Positions 1 to 8,485 of a stretch of 64,000 nucleotides of DNA are shown here, piece by piece (the stretch's first letter is position 1; every line of letters begins with the position of its first letter). The notes under the pieces were generated by a model that saw only the letters and a program-made list of their open reading frames with translations, ran no database searches and was not told the origin of the DNA. Location: NCBI GenBank assembly GCA_964347325.1, contig CAYFYA010000002.1:79863-143862 (forward strand), read 5' to 3'. Position numbers and translations under genes: made by a program. Origin of the DNA: JAJISG01 sp964347325 (GTDB lineage: Archaea > Thermoplasmatota > Thermoplasmata > RBG-16-68-12 > JAJISG01).

Positions 1-1211
1 TCGATCTCCGGGATGACGCGCCGGAGGGCCCCCATGGCGGACTCCTTGCAGAGGGCCTCCAGGTCGGCCCCCACGTAGCCGTGAGTGTGCTGGGCCAGCA
101 TGGGAAGGTCTACGTCCTCTCCCAGCGGCATTCCCCTCGTGTGAACCTGGAGGATTTCGAGGCGGCCGTCCCTATCGGGGATGCCGATCTCGATCTCCCG
201 GTCGAACCTTCCCGGTCGTCTGAGGGCCGGGTCCAGGGCGTTGACGCGGTTCGTCGCCCCGATGACCACCACCCTGCCTCTTCCCTTCAGGCCGTCCATT
301 AGAGAGAGGAGTTGAGCAACGACCCTCCTCTCCACCTCTCCGACAACCTCGTCTCGTTTGGGTGCAATGGAGTCGATCTCGTCGATGAACACGATGCTGG
401 GTGCCTCCTCCTCCGCTTTGTTGAATATCTCCCGCAAGTTCTCCTCGCTCTGGCCGTAGAACTTCGACATGATCTCTGGGCCCGAGATGGCAAAGAACGT
501 CGCGTTGGTCTCGTTGGCTACCGCCTTGGCCAACAGAGTCTTGCCCGTCCCCGGAGGGCCGTGTAGAAGTACCCCCTTGGGCGGCTCCACACCAAGACGC
601 TCGAAGATCTCCGGATGTCTAAGCGGGAGCTCGATCATCTCCCTGACTTTCCTAATCTCGTCGTGGAGGCCGCCTATGTCCTCATAGGTTACCCTGGGAA
701 TCTTCAGGGCCTCGGCGGCGGGCTTCTCGCTCACGGAGACCTGTGTTGTCCTGCCGATTATGGAGGCCTCGGCACGCGGGGTTAGGGAGACCACCACAAG
801 GTCCAGCTTCCTCCCCATCAAATTGATTTCGATGACGTCTCCCCTGACGATGGCACGACCTTCCAGGATCTGCCACAGGTACTGTCCGCCCCCCATGATC
901 CTGAGGGGCTCAGTCGGGGCTAGGGTAACCTTCTCGGCGTTTCGGGCCTTGACCTGCCTCACACCCACCTTCTCGTCGATGCCCACCTCGGCGTTTCGAC
1001 GTATGTTGCCGTCGATCCTGATTATGCCCCGGTTCTCGTCCTCTGGGTAGCCGTGCCAGCAAACACAAGCCGTAATCTTCTTCCCCTCCACGAGAATGAC
1101 GTCGCCGGGCGTCAACCCCATGGCCTTCATCACGGCAGGATCGATTCTAGCGATCCCCCGCCCGACGTCCTTGGTCTTCGCTTCAGAAACCCTTAGGACC
1201 TTCTCTGTCAC
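1..1211 (-). CDS. CDC48/VCP-like AAA+ ATPase, N-terminal part (runs off window)
   Basis: This is the first roughly 400 residues of a CDC48/p97/VAT-type unfoldase, which remodels ubiquitin-like-tagged or misfolded proteins and feeds them to the proteasome. The N-terminal double-psi barrel is recognisable (VGRGIARIDP, then GLTPGDVILVEG), followed by the second N-domain and the first AAA domain. In D1 the Walker A motif GPPGTGK lies near 540-560 and Walker B FIDEIDS near 368-389. The gene continues beyond position 1, so the rest of D1 and all of D2 are not visible. The GTG at 1211 is chosen because GAGGTG lies six bases upstream; another in-frame GTG at 1220 overlaps that ribosome binding site. 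Transcription probably starts from a TATATATA element at 1268-1275. Confidence 0.95.
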   Translation of the reverse strand, partial: MTEKVLRVSEAKTKDVGRGIARIDPAVMKAMGLTPGDVILVEGKKITACVCWHGYPEDENRGIIRIDGNIRRNAEVGIDEKVGVRQVKARNAEKVTLAPTEPLRIMGGGQYLWQILEGRAIVRGDVIEINLMGRKLDLVVVSLTPRAEASIIGRTTQVSVSEKPAAEALKIPRVTYEDIGGLHDEIRKVREMIELPLRHPEIFERLGVEPPKGVLLHGPPGTGKTLLAKAVANETNATFFAISGPEIMSKFYGQSEENLREIFNKAEEEAPSIVFIDEIDSIAPKRDEVVGEVERRVVAQLLSLMDGLKGRGRVVVIGATNRVNALDPALRRPGRFDREIEIGIPDRDGRLEILQVHTRGMPLGEDVDLPMLAQHTHGYVGADLEALCKESAMGALRRVIPEI

Positions 1212-1267
1212 AGTGATCACCTCAGGAACTGGCCTTCTGAAGGCTGTCTTAACTAGATTATCACTTC

Positions 1268-1275
1268 TATATATA
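1268..1275 (-). promoter_or_regulatory. TATA box of the CDC48-like gene
   Basis: An eight-base TATATATA stands out in GC-rich DNA 57-64 bases before the CDC48 start. It implies a leader of about 30-35 bases, matching the clear ribosome binding site. Confidence 0.6.
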
Positions 1276-1368
1276 CGTTTCTAGTCCTGTATGGTCTCCC
1301 TCCAACCTGCGTGACACATGATTTGTGCACCCATCCATTCAAATAGCGAGCAGGAATAGAGCGGGAAG

Positions 1369-2391
1369 ATGAGGGCCGTCTTCCTCAAAGGCGTGGGTAG
1401 GGCGGCAGTAGAGGAAGCACCGAAACCTTCCCCGGGGCCAGGGGACATATTGGTCGAGATGAAGGCCTGTGGGCTATGTGGTTCAGACCTGGAGAAGATC
1501 CAGGGTGAGTACACCGCAGCGCCGCCGATCATTGGGCATGAAGCGGTTGGAGTGGTATCAAGCCTGGGTGCCGATGTCAGCGAGTTCAGGGTCGGGGACC
1601 GCATCTTCCCCCACCACCACGTTCCCTGCTACGAATGTGACTTCTGCAGAAGCGGCAGCGAGACGATGTGCCTCGATTACCGGAAGCACCACCTGGACCC
1701 CGGTGGCTTCGCGGAGTACTTCAGGGTGCCGTCTTGGATTGTGAGCCACGGAGGTGTTCTCGTCCTCCCCGATACCATGACGTTCGACGAAGGGGCCTTC
1801 ATCGAGCCTCTGGCGTGCTGCATCCGGGCACTGGAGCGCCTCAAGGTGGATGAGGGCAGCTCCGTCCTGGTGGCCGGAGGTGGTCCGATGGGACTCCTGA
1901 TCGTGCAACTCCTTCCCCACTATGGCGCCAGGTACGTAATGGTCAGTGAGGTTAGCCCCTACCGCCTAGAATACGCGGAACGGCTGGGTTCAGATGCGGT
2001 CCTGAACCCTCTCGAGCATGACGTGCCCACGCAGGTGCGTCGTCTTACTGGCGGAAGAGGAGCGGACCTAGCCGTGCTTGCGACCGGCAACCCGAGGGCC
2101 TTGCACCAGTCGGTCCAATCGGTGCGAGATGGCGGCCTGGTGGGGATGGTCGGGATACCGGAGGTGGGTAGTGCCCTAGAGGGGATCGATGCGCTGGTGA
2201 CAAGGGAGGTCTCCTTGATTAGCAGTAATGCGGCCACCGAGAAGGAGACTCGGCGGGCCATGCAGATGATTAGCGAGGGCAGTGTCGATGTCGAATCCTT
2301 GGTCACCCATCGCCTTCCCCTGTCGGAGTTTCCGCGAGCCGTCGAGGTCGCCAGAAAACAGGAGTCCATGAAGGTGATCGTCACTCCATGA
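1369..2391 (+). CDS. Zinc-dependent medium-chain alcohol/polyol dehydrogenase
   Basis: A 340-residue MDR-superfamily dehydrogenase of the threonine/sorbitol dehydrogenase type, oxidising a secondary alcohol with NAD(P). The catalytic zinc site is seen as CGLCGSD near residue 36 and GHE near residue 57. The structural-zinc lobe carries four cysteines between about residues 85 and 100 (CYECDFCRSGSETMC). The Rossmann glycine motif is VAGGGPMG near residue 168. The substrate cannot be read from sequence. The gene sits 92 bases upstream of an LsrF-like aldolase on the same strand, so the two may act on the same sugar-derived substrate. A TATA-like TTCAAATA at 1338-1345, about 27 bases before the ATG, points to a leaderless transcript. 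Confidence 0.9.
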   Translation: MRAVFLKGVGRAAVEEAPKPSPGPGDILVEMKACGLCGSDLEKIQGEYTAAPPIIGHEAVGVVSSLGADVSEFRVGDRIFPHHHVPCYECDFCRSGSETMCLDYRKHHLDPGGFAEYFRVPSWIVSHGGVLVLPDTMTFDEGAFIEPLACCIRALERLKVDEGSSVLVAGGGPMGLLIVQLLPHYGARYVMVSEVSPYRLEYAERLGSDAVLNPLEHDVPTQVRRLTGGRGADLAVLATGNPRALHQSVQSVRDGGLVGMVGIPEVGSALEGIDALVTREVSLISSNAATEKETRRAMQMISEGSVDVESLVTHRLPLSEFPRAVEVARKQESMKVIVTP

Positions 2392-2483
2392 CCCCGATAA
2401 GTCTATTACCGCTCCCAGCTTTCGGCCTCCACCGATTCCTAGTCTGACCGGTCCAGGCTGGTCAGATTTGGTGGTGTGTGAGA

Positions 2484-3278
2484 ATGGATTGGGGAATGAG
2501 AAATCGCCTGTCTCGAATCATAAGGCCCGACGGTAGAACCGTTATGCTCGCCGCCGATCACGGTTACTTCCTCGGACCTCTGACGAAGCTGGAGGACCCC
2601 GGGAAGACCCTGGGCCCCCTGATGCCCTACGCCGACGCCCTGATGATAACCAGGGGGGTCACCAGGAATGTCATAGATCCCATGAGCAGCATTCCCATAG
2701 TCCTCCGCGTCTCCGGCGGCGTCAGCATCGTGGGTCCCGCCCTCTCGGACGAGGGCATCGCCACCTCCGTAAAGGACGCCATCCGGCTCAACGCCTCCGC
2801 CCTTGCCCTCTCCATCTTCGTGGGAACGGAGCACGAGAGGCAGACCCTCCTGAATCTGAGCCAACTGGTGGATGAGGGGAACGACTATGGCCTTCCGGTC
2901 CTCGCCGTTACTGCCGTGGGCAAGGAGCTGGAGAAGAGGGACGCACGCTACCTCGGGCTCTGTTGTCGGATGGCCGCGGAGTTCGGCGCCAGTTTCGTGA
3001 AGACCTACTACTGCGACGACTTCCACAAGGTGTCGGAAGGGTGCCCCGTCCCCATCGTGATTGCCGGTGGACCGAAGCTGGAGACGGAGTTGGATGCGCT
3101 GACCATGGCCCACAATGCCATAGAGGAAGGAGCTTCCGGCGTGGACATGGGGCGCAACATCTGGCAGTCGGACAACGCCGTTGCGATGATCCAGGCTGTC
3201 CGAGCCGTCGTACACGACAATTACGCCCCCAAGGAAGCCCTCGAGCTCTTCAACAAGGTCAAGGCGGGGAAGAGGTAG
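2484..3278 (+). CDS. LsrF-like class I aldolase/thiolase (DeoC/FbaB superfamily)
   Basis: A 264-residue TIM-barrel protein closely resembling LsrF, the thiolase that processes phosphorylated autoinducer-2, and more distantly archaeal class I fructose-bisphosphate aldolase and AroA'. Diagnostic stretches are MDWGM and RLSRII at the N-terminus, GRTVMLAADHGYFLGP, the KTYY segment carrying the expected Schiff-base lysine near residue 176, PIVIAGGPKLE, and GASGVDMGRNIWQS. No lsrACDBK or lsrR genes are in view, so an AI-2 role cannot be assumed; a sugar-phosphate or dehydroquinate-type reaction is equally possible. The ATG at 2484 fits the MDWGM homology and a GGTGG about ten bases upstream; a GTG at 2478 is an alternative start. 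Confidence 0.85.
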   Translation: MDWGMRNRLSRIIRPDGRTVMLAADHGYFLGPLTKLEDPGKTLGPLMPYADALMITRGVTRNVIDPMSSIPIVLRVSGGVSIVGPALSDEGIATSVKDAIRLNASALALSIFVGTEHERQTLLNLSQLVDEGNDYGLPVLAVTAVGKELEKRDARYLGLCCRMAAEFGASFVKTYYCDDFHKVSEGCPVPIVIAGGPKLETELDALTMAHNAIEEGASGVDMGRNIWQSDNAVAMIQAVRAVVHDNYAPKEALELFNKVKAGKR

Positions 3279-3285
3279 CTAGGCC

Positions 3286-4626
3286 TCACTCTGCCTCGAG
3301 GAGGCGAGTGACGAGCTCTACGTAGAATCTGGCGGCACGCTCCAGCGAGCTGACGACGACGTACTCCTCTGGACCGTGGAGGTTGCCTCCCTCGGGGCCG
3401 AAGTCTATACACTCCACCCCCTGAGCGGAGAAGTAGCGGGAGTCGCTCGATCCTTGGCGCTCCGTAACCCTAGGCGGTATGCCGAGTTTTGAGGCCACCT
3501 CCTTCGCGGTGCGGACCAGATTGCCGTTGGGATCCGTCATGAGGCAGCCCGCCCCGACGACGATCTCCAGGGCGGCCTCGGGAAGGAGTTCCTTCAAGAC
3601 GCTTTCCACAGCGCGGCGAATCTCGCCTGGTTCCGCGGCCATGGCTCTGACATCTAGGGTTATGTGATGCCCCTCTCCGTTCTTCCAGTAGTAGTTGGGC
3701 AGAGAGTTGATCCCGTACATGCTCATGTCGGTAGGAACGGATATCCGCGAGAGCGGAATCAGGGCCTTTAGGAGTCGCGTCAGGTTGTCATCCACCACCA
3801 GGTTCTCTCCCGACCTGCTTTCGTGTACAAACTCGACCTCTACCTCGTCCGGAATGACGTTCTCCTTGATGAATTCGCCTTTGAGTCCAGCCGCTGTCAG
3901 GTCCCAGCGCAAGGTGTGGTAGGCTCCATTCAGAAGGGAGTGGCTGTCGACCCCCGAGATGAAGTAAGCGGAATGGCGGGTCTCACGGCCCTTCGTGATC
4001 GTCGGGAAGTGAATGGTCTCCAGCTCTCCCCGTGTCCGCCGGAGGGCTGGCGGTGCTGTGATCTGAACCAAGAAGTAGTTCCTGCGGCGGTTGATTATCT
4101 GCAGGTCTATGCCGTCGCCGTTGACCACATACTTGGGATGCAGCTCCTGCGCCAGAATCTTGGCTCCGTGGGCACCCCCCATCTCCTCGTCTCCGGTGAT
4201 GGCGAAGGCGACCCCTTCGTCGACCCGATCTATGATGTCCTGCATGGCGGTAATGATGGCCGCAACGTTGCCCTTGTCATCCACGACACCCCTGCCATGG
4301 GCCCTCCCATCCTCGATTCTCAGGCTCAAGGGTGGATGCCTCCACTTAGAACTCGGCCCAGGCGGTACGACGTCGTAGTGGGACATCAGGAGAACCCTGG
4401 GCTCCCCCGCACCGATGGTCCCCCTTACGGTGTGGAAGCCCCCAGATTCCGTGATTTCGCTGGGTATCCCCCGCTCCTTCAAGGCTCCCTGAATGAACTC
4501 TGCACAGTCTCGAGAAGGCCTCCTGTCCTGTCTGGGATCGTTGACCGAGTCTATAGCCACAAGGTCCTTCAACAAGCCTAGTAGTGGATCCGTGCCAAGG
4601 CCTCCCACCTCGTGATGGGCGACCAT
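3286..4626 (-). CDS. M20-family metallopeptidase (ArgE/DapE/CPG2 type)
   Basis: A 446-residue M20 amidohydrolase or dipeptidase. The cocatalytic metal ligands are in order: HYDVVP near residue 83, GRGVVDDKG near residue 112, GDEEMGGAHG near residue 145 with the catalytic and bridging glutamates, an aspartate in NGDG near residue 171, and the final histidine in NLHGPEEY near residue 422. The lid dimerisation domain is inserted in the middle. The length is typical. The substrate, a dipeptide, N-acyl amino acid or succinyl-DAP, is not resolved. It is convergent with the LsrF-like gene, leaving only 7 bases between. A TATA-like GATATAACC at about 4637-4645 lies too close to the ATG at 4626, so translation may start at the in-frame GTG at 4608. 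Confidence 0.88.
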   Translation of the reverse strand: MVAHHEVGGLGTDPLLGLLKDLVAIDSVNDPRQDRRPSRDCAEFIQGALKERGIPSEITESGGFHTVRGTIGAGEPRVLLMSHYDVVPPGPSSKWRHPPLSLRIEDGRAHGRGVVDDKGNVAAIITAMQDIIDRVDEGVAFAITGDEEMGGAHGAKILAQELHPKYVVNGDGIDLQIINRRRNYFLVQITAPPALRRTRGELETIHFPTITKGRETRHSAYFISGVDSHSLLNGAYHTLRWDLTAAGLKGEFIKENVIPDEVEVEFVHESRSGENLVVDDNLTRLLKALIPLSRISVPTDMSMYGINSLPNYYWKNGEGHHITLDVRAMAAEPGEIRRAVESVLKELLPEAALEIVVGAGCLMTDPNGNLVRTAKEVASKLGIPPRVTERQGSSDSRYFSAQGVECIDFGPEGGNLHGPEEYVVVSSLERAARFYVELVTRLLEAE

Positions 4627-4740
4627 GGTAGCCTGGTTATATCTACTCTACGTCCTGGATAGGGGCCTACTACGGCAAACTATTTCGGCAACGTTACATA
4701 TAGGTGCGCCAGTCCATTGGACTAGGAGGTGGTTCCCGGT

Positions 4741-4785
4741 ATGATGTTGGGTATGCTTTTGAGGGATCTGCTGGGAATCGCCTGA
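4741..4785 (+). other. Possible 14-codon leader ORF before the RIO kinase
   Basis: A short frame, MMLGMLLRDLLGIA followed by TGA, begins after AGGAGGTGG at 4724-4732 and a TATA-like TTACATATAG at 4694-4703. It is in a different frame from the kinase. It could be a leader peptide, or the ribosome binding site of a kinase start displaced by an indel. Confidence 0.3.
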
Positions 4786-4812
4786 AGCCTGCGCGGTTCT
4801 CGGCAAAGTGGG

Positions 4813-5591
4813 CCTTGAGTATTGGATGCGGGTCAAGGGAAGAGTTCGTTCGCTTGCCGGAAACGCTCGACAAGAGCGTCCGTTGGCGGCTCAACGCCGG
4901 GACGCTCTCCTTCAGGGAGCCAAGCTACAGAGAAACGGTGGAGGCAGTATTATCGTCCGGCTTGGCTACGGAAGTCGAATGCCTCCTTAGCGGAGGCAAG
5001 GAAGCGGACGTCTACCTCGCTCGCTACAATGGCGCTCCCCTCGCCATCAAGGTCTATCGACTCTACCGGACCTCCCATCGGGGCGGGAGGCCAGTTAAGG
5101 TTGATGTGATGTCGTGGCGGGCCGCGAGTGAATACGACGCTCTGTACCGTGCGTGGAGGGGTGGAGCACCCGTGCCCTCGCCGGCGCGTCGTGTGGAGAA
5201 CATGCTCTCGATGCGGTACCTCGGCAGCGACGATGGGCCGGCTCCCCAGCTCAAGGACCTCCGTCTCGATCTACCGGAGGCCTTCCTAACAAGGACCCTT
5301 GACGCGACGAAGGCCCTGGTGAGGTCGGGGATTGTTCACGGCGACCTCAGTGCCTTCAACATCCTCGTGCATGAGGGAGCGCCCTGGTTCATTGACTTCT
5401 CAGGCAGTCTGAGGGTAGACCGACTGGGTATGTCGCCGTGGAAGCGTCTGAGGGAGGCGAGACTCCTCCTTAAGAGGGATCTTGAGGCGTTGCTGGGCTA
5501 CTTCCGCAGGTACAGACTTTCATTCCAGGTAGAGCCACTCGTCTCTGAACTCATATCCGAACTGGATAGGTTCGGAGTCCTCCCTCGTTAG
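4813..5591 (+). CDS. RIO-type atypical serine/threonine kinase
   Basis: A RIO-family kinase or ATPase, implicated in small-subunit ribosome maturation. Visible motifs are the P-loop GGKEADVYLA, the ATP lysine in LAIKVYR, the catalytic loop IVHGDLSAFNIL with Asp and Asn, and the metal-binding aspartate in WFIDFSGS. This matches RIO1 more than RIO2 because no N-terminal winged helix is evident. The open frame extends upstream to a GTG at 4704, but that codon coincides with the apparent TATA element at 4694-4703. An internal TTG at 4813 or 4855 is more plausible, so the start is uncertain. A fragment resembling the middle of this gene occurs at 55083-55200. Confidence 0.82.
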
Positions 5592-5686
5592 GCGGATGGC
5601 AGTTCTCTATCTCCGGATTGCGAACTCAAGGGAACGTGGTAGTCCCTCTTCAGGGGGGAGGGGGCGTGAGGCCCGGCCAAGAAGGG

Positions 5687-7312
5687 CTAGTCAAACTCCC
5701 CTTCCTCTCCGGGTCCCGCTCCGCCTTCCTTGGCCTTGAACTCCTTACCGGCTATGATATCGTCTATCCTCAGGATCATCACAGCCGCGTCCGTGGCGGA
5801 GGCAATGGCCTGCCTGGTAACCTTCAAGGGCTCGAGGACGTCCAGCTTCTTCATGTCCGAGATCTTGCCTGAGTAGACGTCTACGCCGTGGTACTTCTTG
5901 CCCTTCTTATGGGCGTTCCTCAAGTCGATGAGGGTATCAATAGAGTCGAGACCCGCGTTCTCCGCCAGGGTGCGGGGGACAACCTCCATAGAGGCAGCAA
6001 AAGCCTCGATGGCCATCTGCTCCCTACCTCCAGCCGTGATCGCGTAGTCCCTCAGGGCAAGGGACAGTTCTGTGTGGACTGAGCCCCCGCCTATGAGCAT
6101 CTCACCATCCTCTACGGCGGCGCTTACCACGCATATGGCGTCGTCGACGGACCTCTCGACCTCGTCTACGACGTGCTCAGTCCCACCGCGGAGCAGGATG
6201 GATATGGCCTTTCCGTCCTTTGCTCCGGTGACAAAGGTCATATCGTCGTCACCGATCTTCCTCTCCTCGACGAGCTTCGCAGTCCCCAGATCTTCCTTGG
6301 ATAGCTCCTTCACCTTGGTCACGATTCGTGCGTTGGTGGACTTGGCCAGCTTCTCCATGTCGGACTTCTTGACCCGTCGAACGGCATAGATACCATTCTT
6401 CGCCAGATAGTGCTGGGCTAGGTCGTCGATGCCCTTCTGGCAGAAGACGGCGTTTGCTCCCGCCTTCTTTATGGAGTCCACGAAACCCCTCAGGATGTTC
6501 TCCTCCTCGTTGAGGAAGGCCTGGAGTTGCTGGGGATCGCTGATCTGTATCCTTGCGTCAAACTCGGTCTTCTTGACCTCCAGCGCGGCATCCAAGAGGG
6601 CGATCTTCGCCTTTTCCACGCGAGTGGGCATGCCAGGGTGGACTCTCTCCTTGTCGATGATAATGCCATCCACGAGCCTCGTGTCCATGAAGGAACCCCC
6701 CTGCTTCTTCACCATCTGGATGTTGTCCTCATCGACCTGGAACGAGCCATCAATCTTGTCAGCCACGGAGAGGACCGCGTCCACAGCGACCTCCGCCAGG
6801 TATTCCCGATTCGCGCTCACGGCTTTGCTGATCATGGCGGTAGCGGCAATCTTCCTTAACGTCTCCTTATCGGAGATCTTCACGGGAGACGCAAGCTTCC
6901 TCAGAATCTCCCCGCTCTTCTCCGCGGCCATCCTGTAGCCTTGGGCTATAACCGTCGGGTGGATGTTCTGCTCGATCATCTCCTCCGCTCGCTTCAGGAG
7001 TTCTCCGGTGAAAATGGCGGCCGTGGTCGTGCCGTCACCGACCTCCTCGTCCTGGGTCTTGGCGACCTCCACGAGCATCTTGGCTGCCGGATGCTCCACG
7101 TCGATCTCCTTGAGGATGGTCACGCCGTCGTTCGTGATGACAACGTCTCCCATGCTATCGACGAGCATCTTGTCCATCCCCCGTGGGCCAAGGGTTGTCC
7201 TGACAGCGTCTGCTATTGCCTTCGCCGCCTGGATGTTCCCGAACTGAGCTCCTCGGCCCCGCTCTCTGCGCGTCCCTTCCTTGAGGACAACTACGGGTGT
7301 AGTTCCCATCAT
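5687..7312 (-). CDS. thsA: Thermosome (group II chaperonin) subunit
   Basis: A full-length 541-residue CCT/thermosome subunit, the ATP-driven double-ring folding chamber of archaea. It shows the ATP-binding TLGPRGMDKMLVDS and NDGVTIL segments, the catalytic EVGDGTTTA, and the C-terminal equatorial LIGGGSVHTEL. The tail ends in GEEGEFD rather than the Gly-Met repeats of some chaperonins. It is a single gene here, so other subunits would lie elsewhere. The ATG at 7312 is preceded by GAGGTG eight bases upstream, and a strong TTTATATA element lies at 7369-7376. That arrangement implies a leader of about 30 bases and probably high expression. Confidence 0.97.
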   Translation of the reverse strand: MMGTTPVVVLKEGTRRERGRGAQFGNIQAAKAIADAVRTTLGPRGMDKMLVDSMGDVVITNDGVTILKEIDVEHPAAKMLVEVAKTQDEEVGDGTTTAAIFTGELLKRAEEMIEQNIHPTVIAQGYRMAAEKSGEILRKLASPVKISDKETLRKIAATAMISKAVSANREYLAEVAVDAVLSVADKIDGSFQVDEDNIQMVKKQGGSFMDTRLVDGIIIDKERVHPGMPTRVEKAKIALLDAALEVKKTEFDARIQISDPQQLQAFLNEEENILRGFVDSIKKAGANAVFCQKGIDDLAQHYLAKNGIYAVRRVKKSDMEKLAKSTNARIVTKVKELSKEDLGTAKLVEERKIGDDDMTFVTGAKDGKAISILLRGGTEHVVDEVERSVDDAICVVSAAVEDGEMLIGGGSVHTELSLALRDYAITAGGREQMAIEAFAASMEVVPRTLAENAGLDSIDTLIDLRNAHKKGKKYHGVDVYSGKISDMKKLDVLEPLKVTRQAIASATDAAVMILRIDDIIAGKEFKAKEGGAGPGEEGEFD

Positions 7313-7368
7313 TCTATCATCACCTCTAGGATTGTGTAAATGATTTGCAGGATATGTATCAGTTCTTC

Positions 7369-7376
7369 TATATAAA
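7369..7376 (-). promoter_or_regulatory. TATA box of the thermosome gene
   Basis: TTTATATA read on the minus strand, about 60 bases before the thermosome start and the best TATA match in this region. It predicts a leader long enough to include the GAGGTG ribosome binding site at 7321-7326. Confidence 0.65.
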
Positions 7377-7425
7377 CCTTAGTTGCCCGCCGTGGGTGTA
7401 GGTTGAGGAAGCTAGGCCGTTGGGC

Positions 7426-7854
7426 CTAGGCCACGTTGATCTTGATGGCCAGGGTCGGACACTGGGCTTCACAGGCCATGCAGTCGATACAGTCATCCTC
7501 TCGGATGGGTTCGGACTTGTCAGTACGATACTGGTTCCACTCAGCCGATCCCTCATCAAGGATTTTGTCGTTGCCAGTGCCGGCAGTTCCGGGGTTGAGG
7601 TACCACTCGAAGACGTCCACAGGACAGACGTCCATGCACACGCCGTCTGCGATGCAGGCCTCCCAGTCCACGGCAACGTGGTTACCGTGAAGCCCCAGCT
7701 TTGTCGGGTAGGGTTTCCCGTCGGCATCCATCCTCTCCACGCCTTCAGCCCTCACCTCGTGGCCCTGATGCTCGCCAGTAAGGGGGAACTCGTCCGGCTT
7801 CTCCAGGAACTCGGGGTCGATGGGCTTGGTCTTGTAGTCGACCTCCCTCACCAT
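7426..7854 (-). CDS. Zinc-containing 7Fe/8Fe ferredoxin
   Basis: A 142-residue ferredoxin of the archaeal zinc-containing type known from Sulfolobus and Thermoplasma; it accepts electrons from 2-oxoacid:ferredoxin oxidoreductases in the cytoplasm. The N-terminal extension has GEHQGHEV (His29, His32) and LGLHG (His56), matching the histidine zinc ligands. The first cluster motif, Cys67-x5-Cys73-x3-Cys77-Pro with Asp70, suggests a 3Fe-4S centre. The second, Cys122-x2-Cys125-x2-Cys128-x3-Cys132-Pro, is a 4Fe-4S site. It is about 40 residues longer than the Sulfolobus protein owing to a longer N-terminus and an insertion between the clusters. It lies just downstream of rpo6 on the same strand. 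Confidence 0.9.
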   Translation of the reverse strand: MVREVDYKTKPIDPEFLEKPDEFPLTGEHQGHEVRAEGVERMDADGKPYPTKLGLHGNHVAVDWEACIADGVCMDVCPVDVFEWYLNPGTAGTGNDKILDEGSAEWNQYRTDKSEPIREDDCIDCMACEAQCPTLAIKINVA

Positions 7855-7910
7855 GGTGGGGACCTAACTGCAACTCCTATGAAAACTTTCCCGACAGGAT
7901 GTATACTCGA

Positions 7911-7922
7911 CCCCGATCGGGG
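7911..7922. repeat. Perfect 12-bp palindrome CCCCGATCGGGG
   Basis: An exact inverted repeat lies in the 88-base gap between the ferredoxin start and the rpo6 stop. It could be an rpo6 terminator hairpin or an operator for the ferredoxin. There is no T-run beside it. Confidence 0.4.
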
Positions 7923-7942
7923 GCCCCGACCCCACGTTCGGG

Positions 7943-8116
7943 CTAGACCTCCCGCCGTACAGTAATGGGGATGACGCCCTTTTCAAACTCCAACTCGGCG
8001 ATGTCCACGGGGTCCACCAGGTCGGAGGGAACCTTGATGATGATGGGGGCACCCATGGCAATCTGGAGGGCCCTCGCTCCGATGATTCTGGCCCTCTCAA
8101 ACCTTGTGTACGCCAT
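7943..8116 (-). CDS. rpoK: DNA-directed RNA polymerase subunit Rpo6 (RpoK, omega homologue)
   Basis: A 57-residue Rpo6/RpoK, the small assembly subunit of archaeal RNA polymerase and the homologue of bacterial omega and eukaryotic RPB6. The signature YTRFERARIIGARALQIAMG is complete, followed by the acidic PVDIAELEFEKGVIPITVRR tail. The ATG at 8116 begins exactly at the conserved MAYTRFE and is preceded by GGAAGGA. A longer frame reaching 8173 adds a non-homologous stretch and is rejected. The subunit usually sits with ribosomal protein or rpoN genes; here it is isolated from them, next to a ferredoxin. Confidence 0.95.
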   Translation of the reverse strand: MAYTRFERARIIGARALQIAMGAPIIIKVPSDLVDPVDIAELEFEKGVIPITVRREV

Positions 8117-8485
8117 CACGATTCCTTCCCCCTGATCCAACACTACATCGCGAGCCGTAAGCAGACACGCCACCCTCTTCCCACCGTGCTATACATCGTC
8201 TCTTCTGTGTCAGGCAGCCTCGTGGCTTTGGACCTCGGAGGTGAATATGGGGTCAAAGGAGGCCTCTCATCGTGCTTGCGTTTCAAGCTGCCTCCTCAAG
8301 GGCGCTCTGGCTATCCTCGGGCATCGCTCCAAATTGAGACTCGTATTAAAGTCTTTGCCATCAAGGTCGGAGATGAGAACCCCGGTTATCGATTGCGATA
8401 ATGCCGAGACAACCTTATAATATTCCGGCGGGGCACTCGCAGACCTGGGTCCAGACGAGTATCTCGCTGCCTTCAGGGCGTTCCG
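8117..8485. other. 369-bp divergent intergenic region
   Basis: No convincing gene is seen. On the minus strand, TTTAATAC near 8341-8351 could be a TATA element for rpo6, with a 13-codon frame (MPEDSQSALEEAA) beginning 23-25 bases later at 8324. On the plus strand, TTATAATATT at 8415-8424 looks like the promoter of the next gene. Confidence 0.4.
8414..8424 (+). promoter_or_regulatory. TATA-like element for the zinc-ribbon/TPR gene
   Basis: CTTATAATATT, an AT-rich island in GC-rich sequence, 62-90 bases before the candidate starts at 8486 and 8513. A transcript from it would have a leader of some 40-60 bases. Confidence 0.5.
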
